A stretch of 64,000 nucleotides of DNA from Bacteroidaceae bacterium (GTDB taxonomy: Bacteria; Bacteroidota; Bacteroidia; Bacteroidales; Bacteroidaceae): positions 62,001 to 126,000 of the forward strand of contig JAFSKK010000061.1 of assembly GCA_017448965.1 (NCBI GenBank). The letters run 5' to 3'. Positions 10,118-19,800 of the stretch are shown one piece after another. The stretch's first letter is position 1; each line of letters opens with the position of its first letter. Both the position numbers and the translations under genes were made by a program. The notes beneath the pieces were generated by a model. That model made no database searches and had not been told where the DNA came from. It saw only the letters and a program-made list of their open reading frames with translations.

Positions 10118-10683
10118 AACCGTTCTGTTGGGTCGTCCGACCGTTCATAATCCACTTCGTCCTTCCACAATTTGTAAGGTCGGCGCAACATGTACTTATT
10201 GTAGTAATGGTAATCGCCCGTCACTTCCTTGCCCAGAAAGTCAGGCTTCTCGTAGGGCTCATTCTCGCTCTCCAACTCAATCTCTGCCACCACCAGGCCC
10301 TCATTGTCGCCAAAGAACTCATCCACCTCAATCGTGTGCTTGCCGCTCCTGACGAGGTACCTGTCTTTGTTCACACGTCCAGGCATGCAGAGGCTCATCA
10401 TCTCGCGGGCATCCTCCAGAGATATCTCCGTCTCAAACTCATAGCGCGCAAGCCCATCCTTTTTCGAAGGGCCTTTGATGGTCAGATAGCCCTTGTCATC
10501 GCGGATGCGCACCCGCACAGTTCTTCCCGGCTCTGTCGCAAAATACCCTTGCTCAATGTGGGTCTTGCTGTCCGCAAAAGGCTTCCAGTCGCCCTTCACG
10601 AGAAACTTTCGTTCTATCTCAAGCCCCCCTCTTATCCCCCCATGGGGGGACGAACCATTCGGCTTGTTTGTGTTATCCACCAT
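10114..10683 (-). CDS. CYTH-domain protein
   Basis: 189 aa as called. The family signature ExExK is seen as LEIERKFLV near residues 21-29, followed by the alternating charged strands of a CYTH tunnel fold (TVRVRIRDDKGYLTIKG, YEFETEISLEDA, IEVDEFFGDNEGLVVAEIELES). CYTH proteins bind triphosphates with divalent metal; bacterial members include inorganic triphosphatases. Related proteins normally start one or two residues before EIERKF. Here about 20 extra N-terminal residues (rich in Gly, Ser and Pro) are encoded by a GC-rich palindromic repeat (10621-10660), so the true start may be an internal TTG just before EIERKF. It overlaps the downstream vanZ-like gene. Confidence 0.75.
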   Translation of the reverse strand: MVDNTNKPNGSSPHGGIRGGLEIERKFLVKGDWKPFADSKTHIEQGYFATEPGRTVRVRIRDDKGYLTIKGPSKKDGLARYEFETEISLEDAREMMSLCMPGRVNKDRYLVRSGKHTIEVDEFFGDNEGLVVAEIELESENEPYEKPDFLGKEVTGDYHYYNKYMLRRPYKLWKDEVDYERSDDPTERL

Positions 10684-10775
10684 TTTCTTCTATCTAAATT
10701 CTAATTAAACGCCCTAATTAAACGCCACCCTGCCTGCCGGCTCCTCCCCTATGGGGGAGGCTGGGAGGGGGCTCC
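10625..10775. repeat. Two GC-rich palindromic repeat units
   Basis: Near 10635-10650 the palindrome TCCCCCCATGGGGGGA is present, and near 10744-10760 the similar CTCCCCTATGGGGGAG followed by GCTGGGAGGGGGCTC. Units like these are dispersed in many Bacteroidales genomes (recollection of the type, not a search). One overlaps the 5' end of the CYTH gene and the other lies between prfB and CYTH, where it could act as a hairpin in the mRNA. Confidence 0.55.
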
Positions 10776-11887
10776 TATTCTTCTGTCGCAAATTCCATCA
10801 GATAAGCCTTGATGAAGCCATCCAGTTTGCCGTCCATCACGCCACCCACATCACTCGTCTGGAAGTTCGTGCGGTGATCCTTCACGCGGCGGTCGTCGAA
10901 CACATAAGAACGAATCTGGCTGCCCCACTCTATCTTCTTCTTGCCTGCCTCCACCTTCGCCTGTTCGGCCATGCGGTGCTGCAGTTCCTTATCGTAGAGC
11001 ATTGAGCGCAAGAGTCGCAACGCGTTCTCCTTATTTTTCGGCTGGTCGCGGGTCTCCGTGTTCTCAATGAGGATTTCCTCCTCCTCGCCGGTGTAGGGGT
11101 CTTTGTATTGATACCTGAGTCGCACACCCGACTCCACCTTGTTCACGTTCTGACCGCCTGCACCGCTCGAACGGAAGGTGTCCCAAGAAATGCGCGCCTG
11201 TTCAATCTCCACGTTGATGGTGTCGTCCACCAGCGGTGTCACAAACACGCTGGCGAAGGAAGTCATGCGCTTGCCCTGCGCGTTGTAGGGGCTGACACGC
11301 ACCAGTCGATGCACGCCGCTCTCGCCCTTCAGGTAGCCGTATGCCATCTCGCCTTGAATCTCCATCGTCACGGTCTTGATGCCCGCATCTTCACCGTCCT
11401 GGAAGTTGCTGATGGTCACCTTGTATCCGTGTTGCTCGGCATAGCGCTGATACATGCGCATGAGCATCTGCGCCCAATCCTGCGCCTCTGTGCCGCCAGC
11501 ACCTGCATTGATTTTCAGCACGGCATCCATATTGTCCGCCTCGCCTTGCAGCATGTTCTTCAGTTCCAAGTCCTCCACGAGCGCCAGCGCCTTCGCATAG
11601 TAGTCGTCCACTTCCTCCTCGGTCGACATCTCCTCCTTGTAGAAGTCGAATGCCACCTCCGTATCGTCCGTCGCCGCCTTCACCTCGTTGTAGCCATCAA
11701 TCCACTTCTTCAACGTCTTCACCTTCTTCATCTGCGCTTCAGCCGCCTTCTGGTCGTCCCAGAAGCCAGGTGCCTGTGTGCGCAGTTCCTCCTCCTCCAC
11801 TTCAATCAGTTTGCTGTCAATCTGCAAGTAACGGTGCAGTGCCACCGTCCTGTCTTTCAAATCCTTCAGTTGTTCTGCTGTAATCAT
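10775..11887 (-). CDS. prfB: Peptide chain release factor 2
   Basis: 370 aa, close to the usual RF2 length. The peptidyl-transferase motif GGQ is present in SSGAGGQNVNKVESGVRL. The stop-codon-reading tripeptide, SPF in E. coli RF2, reads SPY here (VRVSPYNAQGKRMTSF). RF2 terminates translation at UAA and UGA in the cytoplasm. Many bacteria make RF2 by a programmed +1 frameshift near codon 25. Here the frame is continuous from the ATG at 11887 (MITAEQLKDLKDRT), so no such control is present. A -7 element (TAACTTTG) lies 20 bp upstream. It is the first gene of the leftward cluster. Confidence 0.93.
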   Translation of the reverse strand: MITAEQLKDLKDRTVALHRYLQIDSKLIEVEEEELRTQAPGFWDDQKAAEAQMKKVKTLKKWIDGYNEVKAATDDTEVAFDFYKEEMSTEEEVDDYYAKALALVEDLELKNMLQGEADNMDAVLKINAGAGGTEAQDWAQMLMRMYQRYAEQHGYKVTISNFQDGEDAGIKTVTMEIQGEMAYGYLKGESGVHRLVRVSPYNAQGKRMTSFASVFVTPLVDDTINVEIEQARISWDTFRSSGAGGQNVNKVESGVRLRYQYKDPYTGEEEEILIENTETRDQPKNKENALRLLRSMLYDKELQHRMAEQAKVEAGKKKIEWGSQIRSYVFDDRRVKDHRTNFQTSDVGGVMDGKLDGFIKAYLMEFATEE

Positions 11888-11906
11888 AATTCTGCTATTT
11901 TGGCTG

Positions 11907-11914
11907 CAAAGTTA
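11907..11914 (-). promoter_or_regulatory. prfB promoter -7 element
   Basis: TAACTTTG on the minus strand matches TAnnTTTG and lies 20 bp before the prfB ATG. Confidence 0.6.
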
Positions 11915-12036
11915 CATAAAAAAAATGACTTTTCAGCCAGCCAGCACAAAAAACATCCATCCTCCACCTCCTTTTCGCCAGGAACAGCAGAAGCAGCGAT
12001 GCGAGAACGGAAAAATGGCCATCATGACAGCGGAAA

Positions 12037-12159
12037 TGTTACATTTTTGGCAACGAAAATGTTACACTTGTAACAGTTACAGTGTTACATTTGTAACAGT
12101 GCGTGTGTTACACTTGTAACACTGGGTGTGTAACATGTGTAACATTTAAGGGTGTTACA
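12037..12159. repeat. 23-bp-period palindromic repeat array
   Basis: TGTTACA begins at 12037, 12060, 12083 and 12106, the variant TGTAACA at 12129, and TGTTACA again at 12153. The central copies are near-perfect palindromes, TGTTACACTTGTAACA or TGTTACATTTGTAACA, spaced exactly 23 bp apart. The array lies between the divergent promoters of prfB and the lptF/lptG-like gene. It could be a cooperative operator or a minisatellite; nothing shows a bound protein. Confidence 0.85.
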
Positions 12160-12286
12160 AAGCACAAAAAGCGATGTCTCTTCCCCGCGACTGACGCATG
12201 AATCCTCGCCCCTTATGCGGAGGCAGCACAAAACGAGGCAAAACATCCCTGAAAACAAAGCCCCAAAGCAAAAAAGCAGGCGTTTT

Positions 12287-12318
12287 TTTGACTGAAACAA
12301 GAATTTGCCGTAACTTTG
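12287..12318 (+). promoter_or_regulatory. Promoter of the LptF/LptG-like gene
   Basis: TTTG at 12287-12290 and TAACTTTG at 12311-12318 are separated by 20 bp, the usual Bacteroidetes spacing. The ATG follows at 12365. Confidence 0.65.
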
Positions 12319-12364
12319 CACCCCAAATATAATGTACGCACACACGAGCGAACGACGAATTTAG

Positions 12365-14290
12365 ATGAGACTCATCAAGCGACTAGACCTTTTCATCCTG
12401 AAAAATTTCCTCACACTGTTTGCAGGCACGTTCTGCATCAGTCTTTTTGTCGTTATGATGCAGTTCCTGTGGAAGTACATCAACGACCTGGTGGGCAAAG
12501 GCCTCACGTTCGACATCTACGCCAAGTTTTTCTTCTATGCCGCAGAGACGCTGGTGCCGATGGCACTTCCGCTGGCCATCCTGCTGGCATCGCTCATCTC
12601 GTTCGGCAACATCGGTGAGCGACTGGAACTGCTGGCCATCAAAGCCGCAGGCATCTCGCTGTTCCGCACACTCCGACCTCTCATCATCCTCGTATCCCTG
12701 CTGTCGCTGGGTTCGTTCCATTTCCAGAACAAAATCGCTCCCGAAGCACAACAAAACCTGCTCCAACTGCTGGCCTCGATGAAGATGAAGTCGCCTGAAC
12801 TCGACATCCCGGAGCGAGTCTTCTACGACGGCATCGAGAACATCAACCTCTATGTGGAGCGGAAGAATGAGGACACGGGCATGCTGTACAACGTCATCAT
12901 CTACAACATGCAGGACGGGGTGAACAAGGCGCACATCATCCTGGCCGACTCTGGACATCTGGAGACGACAGATGACAAGATGCACCTGCTGCTGCATCTG
13001 TGGCAAGGCGAGCAGTTCGAGAACCTGCAAAGCGATGCCCTGCAGGCGCGCGATGTGCCCTACCGACGGGAGACCTTCGTGGAGAAGCACTTCATCATCG
13101 ACTTCGACACCAACTTCAACATGGCCGACCAGGAAGAAGTGGCAGGCAGTGCGATGACAAAAGACATGGGGAAACTGGTGCACGACATCGACTCGATGGA
13201 GACCTACTACGACAGCCTCAGCACCGTGTTCAAAGCCGACATGCAACGCAGCGCATTGAACATTCCCCACAAGACACGGCTCTCCGACTACGACTCGATG
13301 GCCATCGCCCACATGAAAGACAGCGTTCGCCGTTCGCTGGAGAAGGAGGAGAAAGCCGCCCTTGCCCGCAGAGCCGAACGAAGCAAGACAGTGCCCGTTG
13401 CCAGCGTGAACATCGACTCCATCATGGCTCATGTTGACCCTCAGCAGAAACAGCGCATCGTGATGGCAGCCCTGCAGAAGGCGGGATTCCAGGAGATGGA
13501 TGTCAGTTACAAAACCGATGTGATAGAATGGGGCGACAAGCAGATACGCCGCCACTGGATACAATACTGGCAAAAAATCACGATGTCGCTGGCTTGCCTG
13601 ATGTTCTTCTTCATTGGCGCGCCCCTCGGAGCCATCATCCGCAAGGGTGGCTTGGGCTTCCCTGTGGTGGTGGCGGTGATCATCTTCATCGTTTACTACA
13701 TCATCAACACGTTCGGCATGAAGGTGAGCCGTGAAGGAGAAATGCCTGTGTGGTTGGGCATGTGGCTCAGCACCATCGTGCTCGCACCGCTGGGCGTGTT
13801 CTTCACCGTCAAGTCGAACAACGACTCCGCAGTCTTCAACTTCGATGCCTACGTGAACATCTGGAAGCGACTGCTGGGCATACGCCCCAAGCGCAACATC
13901 ACCCGCAAAGAGGTCATCATCCACGACCCCGACTACACAGACATGCACCAGACGCTGGACACACTCATCACGACCAGCCGTCAATATCTGGGCACGCTGC
14001 CACGCTCGACGTTCTTCGGATATATGGCTTACATCCTGCGCTACTGGTTCTCGAAACGTGAGGACATGAAAGCAGAGGGCATCATGCTGATGACGGAATA
14101 TGTGGTGGAAGTGCTCTCCAACAGCAAAGACCGCCAGGTGCTCAAGTGGCTCAACGGCTATCCCGTGATGGACACCCGCTCGTTCCGCTTCTACAGGCGC
14201 CGGCGCAAAGACCTCAGAGCCGTCATCAAGTATTCAGAGAAAATTGACCAATACATCATCACCCACATACTTAACGAATCCACGAAATAA
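12365..14290 (+). CDS. LptF/LptG (YjgP/YjgQ) family permease
   Basis: 641 aa. The N-terminus [31 protein letters not shown] is typical of YjgP/YjgQ permeases. Three N-terminal helices are followed by a long soluble domain (about 150-390), then helices near [45 protein letters not shown] and [17 protein letters not shown]. In the LPS export machine LptF and LptG form the membrane part of the LptB2FG ABC transporter that extracts LPS from the inner membrane. Bacteroidetes members are long, with an extended middle and C-terminal cytoplasmic region, as here (about 150 residues after the last helix). Whether this is LptF or LptG cannot be said. It has its own promoter and is 5 bp from ribBA. Confidence 0.85.
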   Translation: MRLIKRLDLFILKNFLTLFAGTFCISLFVVMMQFLWKYINDLVGKGLTFDIYAKFFFYAAETLVPMALPLAILLASLISFGNIGERLELLAIKAAGISLFRTLRPLIILVSLLSLGSFHFQNKIAPEAQQNLLQLLASMKMKSPELDIPERVFYDGIENINLYVERKNEDTGMLYNVIIYNMQDGVNKAHIILADSGHLETTDDKMHLLLHLWQGEQFENLQSDALQARDVPYRRETFVEKHFIIDFDTNFNMADQEEVAGSAMTKDMGKLVHDIDSMETYYDSLSTVFKADMQRSALNIPHKTRLSDYDSMAIAHMKDSVRRSLEKEEKAALARRAERSKTVPVASVNIDSIMAHVDPQQKQRIVMAALQKAGFQEMDVSYKTDVIEWGDKQIRRHWIQYWQKITMSLACLMFFFIGAPLGAIIRKGGLGFPVVVAVIIFIVYYIINTFGMKVSREGEMPVWLGMWLSTIVLAPLGVFFTVKSNNDSAVFNFDAYVNIWKRLLGIRPKRNITRKEVIIHDPDYTDMHQTLDTLITTSRQYLGTLPRSTFFGYMAYILRYWFSKREDMKAEGIMLMTEYVVEVLSNSKDRQVLKWLNGYPVMDTRSFRFYRRRRKDLRAVIKYSEKIDQYIITHILNESTK

Positions 14291-14295
14291 ACAAT

Positions 14296-15513
14296 ATGAA
14301 CAAATCTTTTCACTTCAGCACAATAGAAGAAGCCATTGAGGACTTCCGACAAGGAAAGTTCGTCATTGTCGTCGACGATGAAGACCGCGAGAACGAAGGC
14401 GACTTCATCACACCGGCCGAGATGATCACCCCCGAGAAGGTGAACTTCATGCTCCGCGAGGGACGAGGAGTGCTCTGCGCACCCATCACCATCTCACGCG
14501 CCAAGGAACTGGAATTGCCCCATCAGGTGGAAGAGAACACCTCGATGCTCGGCACCCCCTTCACCGTGACCATCGATAAACTCGAAGGCTGCACCACAGG
14601 TGTGAGTGCACACGACCGCGCCGCCACCATCCAGTGGTTAGCCAATCCCGATGCCAAGCCCACCGACTTCGGTCGTCCAGGTCACATCAATCCGCTCTAC
14701 GCACAAGACAACGGAGTGCTGCGCCGTTCTGGTCACACAGAAGCTGCCATTGATTTGGCACGTCTGGCAGGTTTACGACCCGCTGCTGCCCTCATCGAGA
14801 TTCTCAATCCCGACGGTACGATGGCGCGCATGCCTGAACTCATCAAGAAAGCAGAAGAGCTGGGCTTGAAACTCATCCAAATCAAGGACCTCATCGCCTA
14901 CCGCCTGCGGAAGGAAAGCCTTGTGGAAAAAGGGGTGGAAGCCGATATGCCAACGGCTTACGGCCACTTCCGCATCATCCCCTTCCGTCAGAAGAGCAAC
15001 GGCCTTGAACACGTGGCACTCATCAAGGGCGAGTGGAAACCCGACGAACCCGTGTTGGTACGCATGCACTCCAGTTGTGCGACAGGCGACATCTTCGGCA
15101 GCCAGCGGTGCGACTGCGGAGAACAACTGCACAAGTCGATGCAACTCATCGAACAGGAGGGCAAGGGTGCTGTGGTGTACCTGATTCAGGAGGGACGCGG
15201 CATCGGCCTGATGAACAAGATTGCCGCCTATAAGTTGCAGGAGCAGGGACTTGACACCGTGGATGCCAACATCCATCTGGGCTTCGACCCCGACTTGCGC
15301 GACTACGGCGTGGGTGCACAAATCCTGCGCGAAATCGGCATCAGCAAGATTCGCCTCCTCACCAACAACCCCGTCAAGCGTGTGGGCTTGGAAGGCTACG
15401 GACTTGAAATCGTCGAGAACGTGCCTATCGAAATCACACCCAACCCCTACAACGAGCGTTACCTGCACACCAAGAAGGAACGCATGGGACACACATTGCA
15501 TTTTAACAAATAA
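14296..15513 (+). CDS. ribBA: Bifunctional DHBP synthase / GTP cyclohydrolase II
   Basis: 405 aa. The N-terminal half is 3,4-dihydroxy-2-butanone-4-phosphate synthase: acidic [11 protein letters not shown] near residue 28, then GRGVLCAPI and [15 protein letters not shown]. The C-terminal half, from about 205, is GTP cyclohydrolase II with the zinc Cys set in [20 protein letters not shown] and the QEGRGIGL motif. The two enzymes feed both precursor branches of riboflavin synthesis: ribulose 5-phosphate to DHBP, and GTP to the pyrimidine intermediate. It follows the permease by 5 bp and precedes the aminotransferase by 11 bp, so the three are probably one transcript. No FMN riboswitch is seen before it. 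Confidence 0.95.
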   Translation: MNKSFHFSTIEEAIEDFRQGKFVIVVDDEDRENEGDFITPAEMITPEKVNFMLREGRGVLCAPITISRAKELELPHQVEENTSMLGTPFTVTIDKLEGCTTGVSAHDRAATIQWLANPDAKPTDFGRPGHINPLYAQDNGVLRRSGHTEAAIDLARLAGLRPAAALIEILNPDGTMARMPELIKKAEELGLKLIQIKDLIAYRLRKESLVEKGVEADMPTAYGHFRIIPFRQKSNGLEHVALIKGEWKPDEPVLVRMHSSCATGDIFGSQRCDCGEQLHKSMQLIEQEGKGAVVYLIQEGRGIGLMNKIAAYKLQEQGLDTVDANIHLGFDPDLRDYGVGAQILREIGISKIRLLTNNPVKRVGLEGYGLEIVENVPIEITPNPYNERYLHTKKERMGHTLHFNK

Positions 15514-15524
15514 AACTCAAAAAT

Positions 15525-16718
15525 ATGGAACAATTATCAGACCGTCTTAACAGACTTTCCCCTTCTGCCACTCTTGCCATGAGTCAGAAGAGTTCCGAGC
15601 TGAAAGCTCAGGGCGTGGACGTGATTAACATGAGTGTCGGCGAACCCGACTTCAACACCCCCGACCACATCAAGGCCGCTGCCATCAAGGCTGTGGAAGA
15701 GAACTGGAGCCGTTACAGCCCCGTGCCAGGCTATCCAGAACTGAAACAAGCCATCGTCAACAAACTCAAGAATGAGAACGGACTTGACTACAAACCCTCA
15801 CAGATTCTTTGCTCCAATGGCGCCAAGCAGTCTGTCTGCAACACCATCATGGCCATCATCAATGCAGGCGACGAGGTGATTATCCCTGCTCCCTACTGGG
15901 TTTCTTATCCTCAGATGGTGCTCCTCGCTGAAGGCACCCCTGTCTTCATCGATGCGCCCATCGAGCAGGACTTCAAGATTACCCCAGCACAGTTGGAGGC
16001 TGCCATCACACCCAAGACTCGTGCCCTCATCCTCTGCTCACCCAGCAACCCTACTGGTTCTGTGTACAGCCAGGAGGAACTGGAAGGCTTGAAGAACGTG
16101 CTGCTGAAGCATGAGCGCGTCATCGTGATTGCCGACGAGATTTACGAGCACATCAACTATGTGGGCAAACACGCTTCGATGGCTTCTTTCGACGACATCA
16201 AAGACCGCGTGGTGGTCATCAACGGTGTGTCTAAGGCTTACGCCATGACTGGTTGGCGCATTGGTTTCATCGCTGCTCCCGACTGGATTGTGAAGGGCTG
16301 CAACAAACTGCAGGGTCAATACACCTCTGGTCCTTGCTCTGTGTCTCAGAAGGCTGCCGAAGCCGCTTTCGCTGGCGACCAGCAGTGTGTGGAAGATATG
16401 CGTCTGGCCTTCGAGCGTCGCAAGAACCTCATTGTAAAACTCGCCAAGGAGATTCCTGGCCTGGAAGTGAACGAGCCACAAGGTGCCTTCTACCTCTTCC
16501 CCAAGTGCTCCAGCTACTTCGGCAAGAAAGACGGCGACCGCGTCATCAACAACTCCACCGACTTCGCCATGTACCTCCTCGAAGTGGGTCATGTGGCCAC
16601 CGTCGGTGGTGATGCCTTCGGCTCTCCTGAGTGTTTCCGCATGAGCTATGCCACCAGCGATGAAAACATCGTCGAGGCGATGAAGCGCATCAAGGAAACT
16701 TTGGCACGACTGAAGTAG
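15525..16718 (+). CDS. aspC: Aspartate aminotransferase, class I PLP enzyme
   Basis: 397 aa, the normal length for a fold-type I aminotransferase. Visible motifs are the cofactor-binding SNGAKQSV, the CSPSNPTGSVYS loop, IADEIYEHI with the PLP-ring aspartate, and the Schiff-base lysine in NGVSKAYAMTGWRIGF. The arginine binding the substrate carboxylate is probably in ECFRMSYATS. The expected reaction is aspartate plus 2-oxoglutarate to oxaloacetate plus glutamate; it belongs to the subgroup that often has wider specificity. It is the third gene of the permease-ribBA-aspC unit and is followed by a large inverted repeat. Confidence 0.9.
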   Translation: MEQLSDRLNRLSPSATLAMSQKSSELKAQGVDVINMSVGEPDFNTPDHIKAAAIKAVEENWSRYSPVPGYPELKQAIVNKLKNENGLDYKPSQILCSNGAKQSVCNTIMAIINAGDEVIIPAPYWVSYPQMVLLAEGTPVFIDAPIEQDFKITPAQLEAAITPKTRALILCSPSNPTGSVYSQEELEGLKNVLLKHERVIVIADEIYEHINYVGKHASMASFDDIKDRVVVINGVSKAYAMTGWRIGFIAAPDWIVKGCNKLQGQYTSGPCSVSQKAAEAAFAGDQQCVEDMRLAFERRKNLIVKLAKEIPGLEVNEPQGAFYLFPKCSSYFGKKDGDRVINNSTDFAMYLLEVGHVATVGGDAFGSPECFRMSYATSDENIVEAMKRIKETLARLK

Positions 16719-16850
16719 AATTGAAGGATTGAAGAATTGAAGTTCCTGCGGCTTGTTCTTTCCCGACTTCAATTCTTCAATCCTTCAACTTTTCAATCTT
16801 TCCCGACTTCAATTCTTCAATCTTTCAATTCTTCAATCTTTCCACTAGCT
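16719..16850. repeat. Inverted and tandem TTCAAT/ATTGAA repeat block
   Basis: Arms at 16721-16743 and 16766-16788 are perfect inverted complements of 23 bp with a 22-bp loop. Downstream the phrase TTTCCCGACTTCAATTCTTC recurs, and several copies of TTCAATCTTTC follow up to 16841. The hairpin could end the aspC transcript, although no U tract follows. The ATG of the next gene is at 16853. Confidence 0.75.
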
Positions 16851-16852
16851 AT

Positions 16853-19800
16853 ATGAAAAAACCTATTGCTTTATTATTGTTCGCATTGGCGCTATCCGCT
16901 AATGCACAAGAGGATGTCACGGCACAGTACTTGACGAACCCCTCGTTTGAACTGGATGATATTTCCAAACTCCCAAAGGATAACACGCGAGGAGCCTATA
17001 CGGCAACATCCGTGACGGGATGGACGTTGACGGGCAGTTATGGCGTCAGCGACATCATGACGGCGTCAGCCACAGCCACCGACAACAACTTCGGTGCACC
17101 AGGCAATCCTTCTGATGGTACACAGATGTACTACATCCGCAATGCCTGGGCAGCCTCCACGGCTTCTCTCTTACAAAACATCACGGTACCTGCAGGAAAG
17201 TACAAGCTCACGCTCGACAACAAATGCGTGACCCAGTCCTCGCATACCGCTAACCTCGTGGCTGGCAACGAAAGCCTGTCATTGACCTTCCAAAGCAGCC
17301 TTCCCTCCACATGGGCGACCAGCGAACTGATGTTCGAGACCACCCAAGAAGAGACACTGGCCATCGGACTGAAAGTCACGTTCGGCAATGGCTCTGGCGG
17401 TTCCATCCTCATCGACAACTTCCGTCTCTACAAGATGCCCGATGATTACACCGAGCCAGAAGACCCGACGGAAGAAAGCGTGTCTTCTTACACCGAAGGC
17501 ATCATCACATCCGACTTCGTGGGTGAGGCAGCCATGAAGACAGACCTCTTGCAGATGCTCGCCAACTTCTCCACTTACATGGTCAACGACTTCCAGGAAT
17601 GTCAAGCCCCCAACTCCATCAACGAGGCATGTGGTTGCTTCAAGGGCGAGAACACGATGGCGAACGACGAACGGGGTGTTCGTCCCAATGCCGACCTCTC
17701 CATGATATGCGCCTTTCTGGTCAAGTACGGCAAGCCCGCAGGTGTCACGCTGCCATCAGGTGTGACATGGGCAAAAATAGAAGACATGGCCATGAAGTCG
17801 CTCATCTTCGCCTACTCCACCCACAAGGCCAACAAACTCAAAGTATGCTCAGGGGGCAACTACTGGGGCTCCACCTCCACCTCGGATGCTGTGTGGGAAT
17901 CCTCTCTCTGGGCGATGTCAGTGGCTTACTCCGCTTACTTCCAGTGGGACAAGCTCAGCGATGCCCAGAAAGGTTACATCTATGCCCTGCTGAAAGCCGA
18001 ATGTAACTACGAACTCGGACGAAACATCCCAACCGGCTATGCTGGCGACACCAAGGCGGAAGAGAATGGTTGGGAGGCTGACATCCTCGCTGCCACGCTC
18101 GGTCTTTTCCCCAATGATGCTATGGCTCCCAAATGGTTTGAGCGTCTGCGCGAGTTTGCCATCAACAGCTACTCACACCCGGCCGACATCAACAACAACA
18201 CCATCATTGATGCGTGGTATAACAACAAGACCGTTGCCGACCTCTACAAGGGACAGAACCTCTACGATGACTATTCCCTCCAGAACCACAACCTCTTCCA
18301 CACCTCCTACCAGAACGTCGTGATGCAGGAACTGGGCGAGGCTGCTTTGGCACTCAAGATGTTCCAACTCGGACTCTATGGCGAAGAGAAGTGGAAGACC
18401 AATGCCCTCATGCACAACAACCAGCAGGTGCAGGACAGCATCCTCAACTGGCTCGCTTTGCCGGATGGCGAACTGGCAATGCCGAACGGTAATGACTGGA
18501 GCCTCTTCCTCTACGACCAAATCACTTCCTACACCACACAGGCTTGTTTCCAGCGCGATGCCAACGCACTGATGCTGGAGAACATGGCCTACAAGTACAT
18601 CAAGGCGCGTCAGAAGACCACCACCGATGGCTCCTGGCTGCTCCGTGCCGATGTGGGTGCCCGTCGCATGGGTGTGGAGGCACATCGTGTGATGATGACC
18701 TACCTGATGCACGACGTACTCTCCACTGCCGACCTCACCCCCACCGCATGGGATGACTTCAACACCAAGTTCGGCGAGGCAAAGATGATTCCTTGCCAGA
18801 ACATTGTCCGTGCAGCCACCGACGACCGCTTCACCTGCTTCTCGTGGAGCAATGGCCTGAAGTCCTACACGGGTTACTTCGCTGCCAACAACCCCGACAA
18901 AAACAAGATTGTTGTGCCCTACCGTGCCAACAACACGGGCAACCTGACGGGTTGGTATGAGGTGAGCGGCAAGGGCACCAACGCCACACCTGTGGTGAGC
19001 GGCATCTACCAACTGAAAGGCAATGGCTATGTGATGAATGGTGAACTGAACGTGAACGACAACACGCTCAACAACCGCTTTGCCCTCTACTCCACCCCAC
19101 AGAACGCCCTCATCTATCTCGACTACGTGACTGCCAACGCGGCTGCAACCATCACCGCCGAGAAGGGCGGCCTGCTCGCCATCTCCACCGACGAGCTGAT
19201 GAAACTTTCGCGTACATTATATTATAATAAGGGAGACGGTAAGGCACACAAGCAGTTGGATGGAAGCACGTTCACCACGTTCGAAAGCAACTGGGTGAAC
19301 ATCGACAACGAACTGGGTGTCATCCGCCCAGTGCGTGGGCTGGTTGCCTTTGGCGACCGTGGTGCCAACAACTCCATCTACACCTCGAAACTCTATCCGA
19401 TGTACAGCAACACCGCCCGTTCCGTGAAGAGTGGCGAGGTGGTGGATGCCCGCAACCTCGTCTATTACAGCAACATCAATGCCGAGAAGACTCAAGAGAT
19501 GGCAGGTCTGCTGCTGTCGCTGAAAGACCAGCTGCCTACAGGATGGAACGGCGTCATCGCTCCTGATGCCGACCGCTACTACTTCCTCGCCAGCAATTTC
19601 AAGGGCGAAAACACAGCCACACTGAAGGACTTCCAGCTGCAAGGCAATGTTGCGCCCGTCTTCTATGAGCCGACCGCCATCAACGGCAGCAAGGCAACCG
19701 TCACTTTCACCCTGCAGCAGAACCACTCTGTGGCACATCCGCTCGCCGTGACCGTGTCGGGCAGCAACCTGACCGCCCAACTCATCGACGACACTTCGGC

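Noticed and set aside
12037..12159. CRISPR array
   Set aside because: The unit is 23 bp in total with no distinct spacers and no cas genes nearby; it is a simple palindromic tandem repeat.
12383..13984. 533-codon minus-strand frame opposite the Lpt permease
   Set aside because: Asp/His/Val-rich mirror of a membrane protein gene with clear helices and a promoter.
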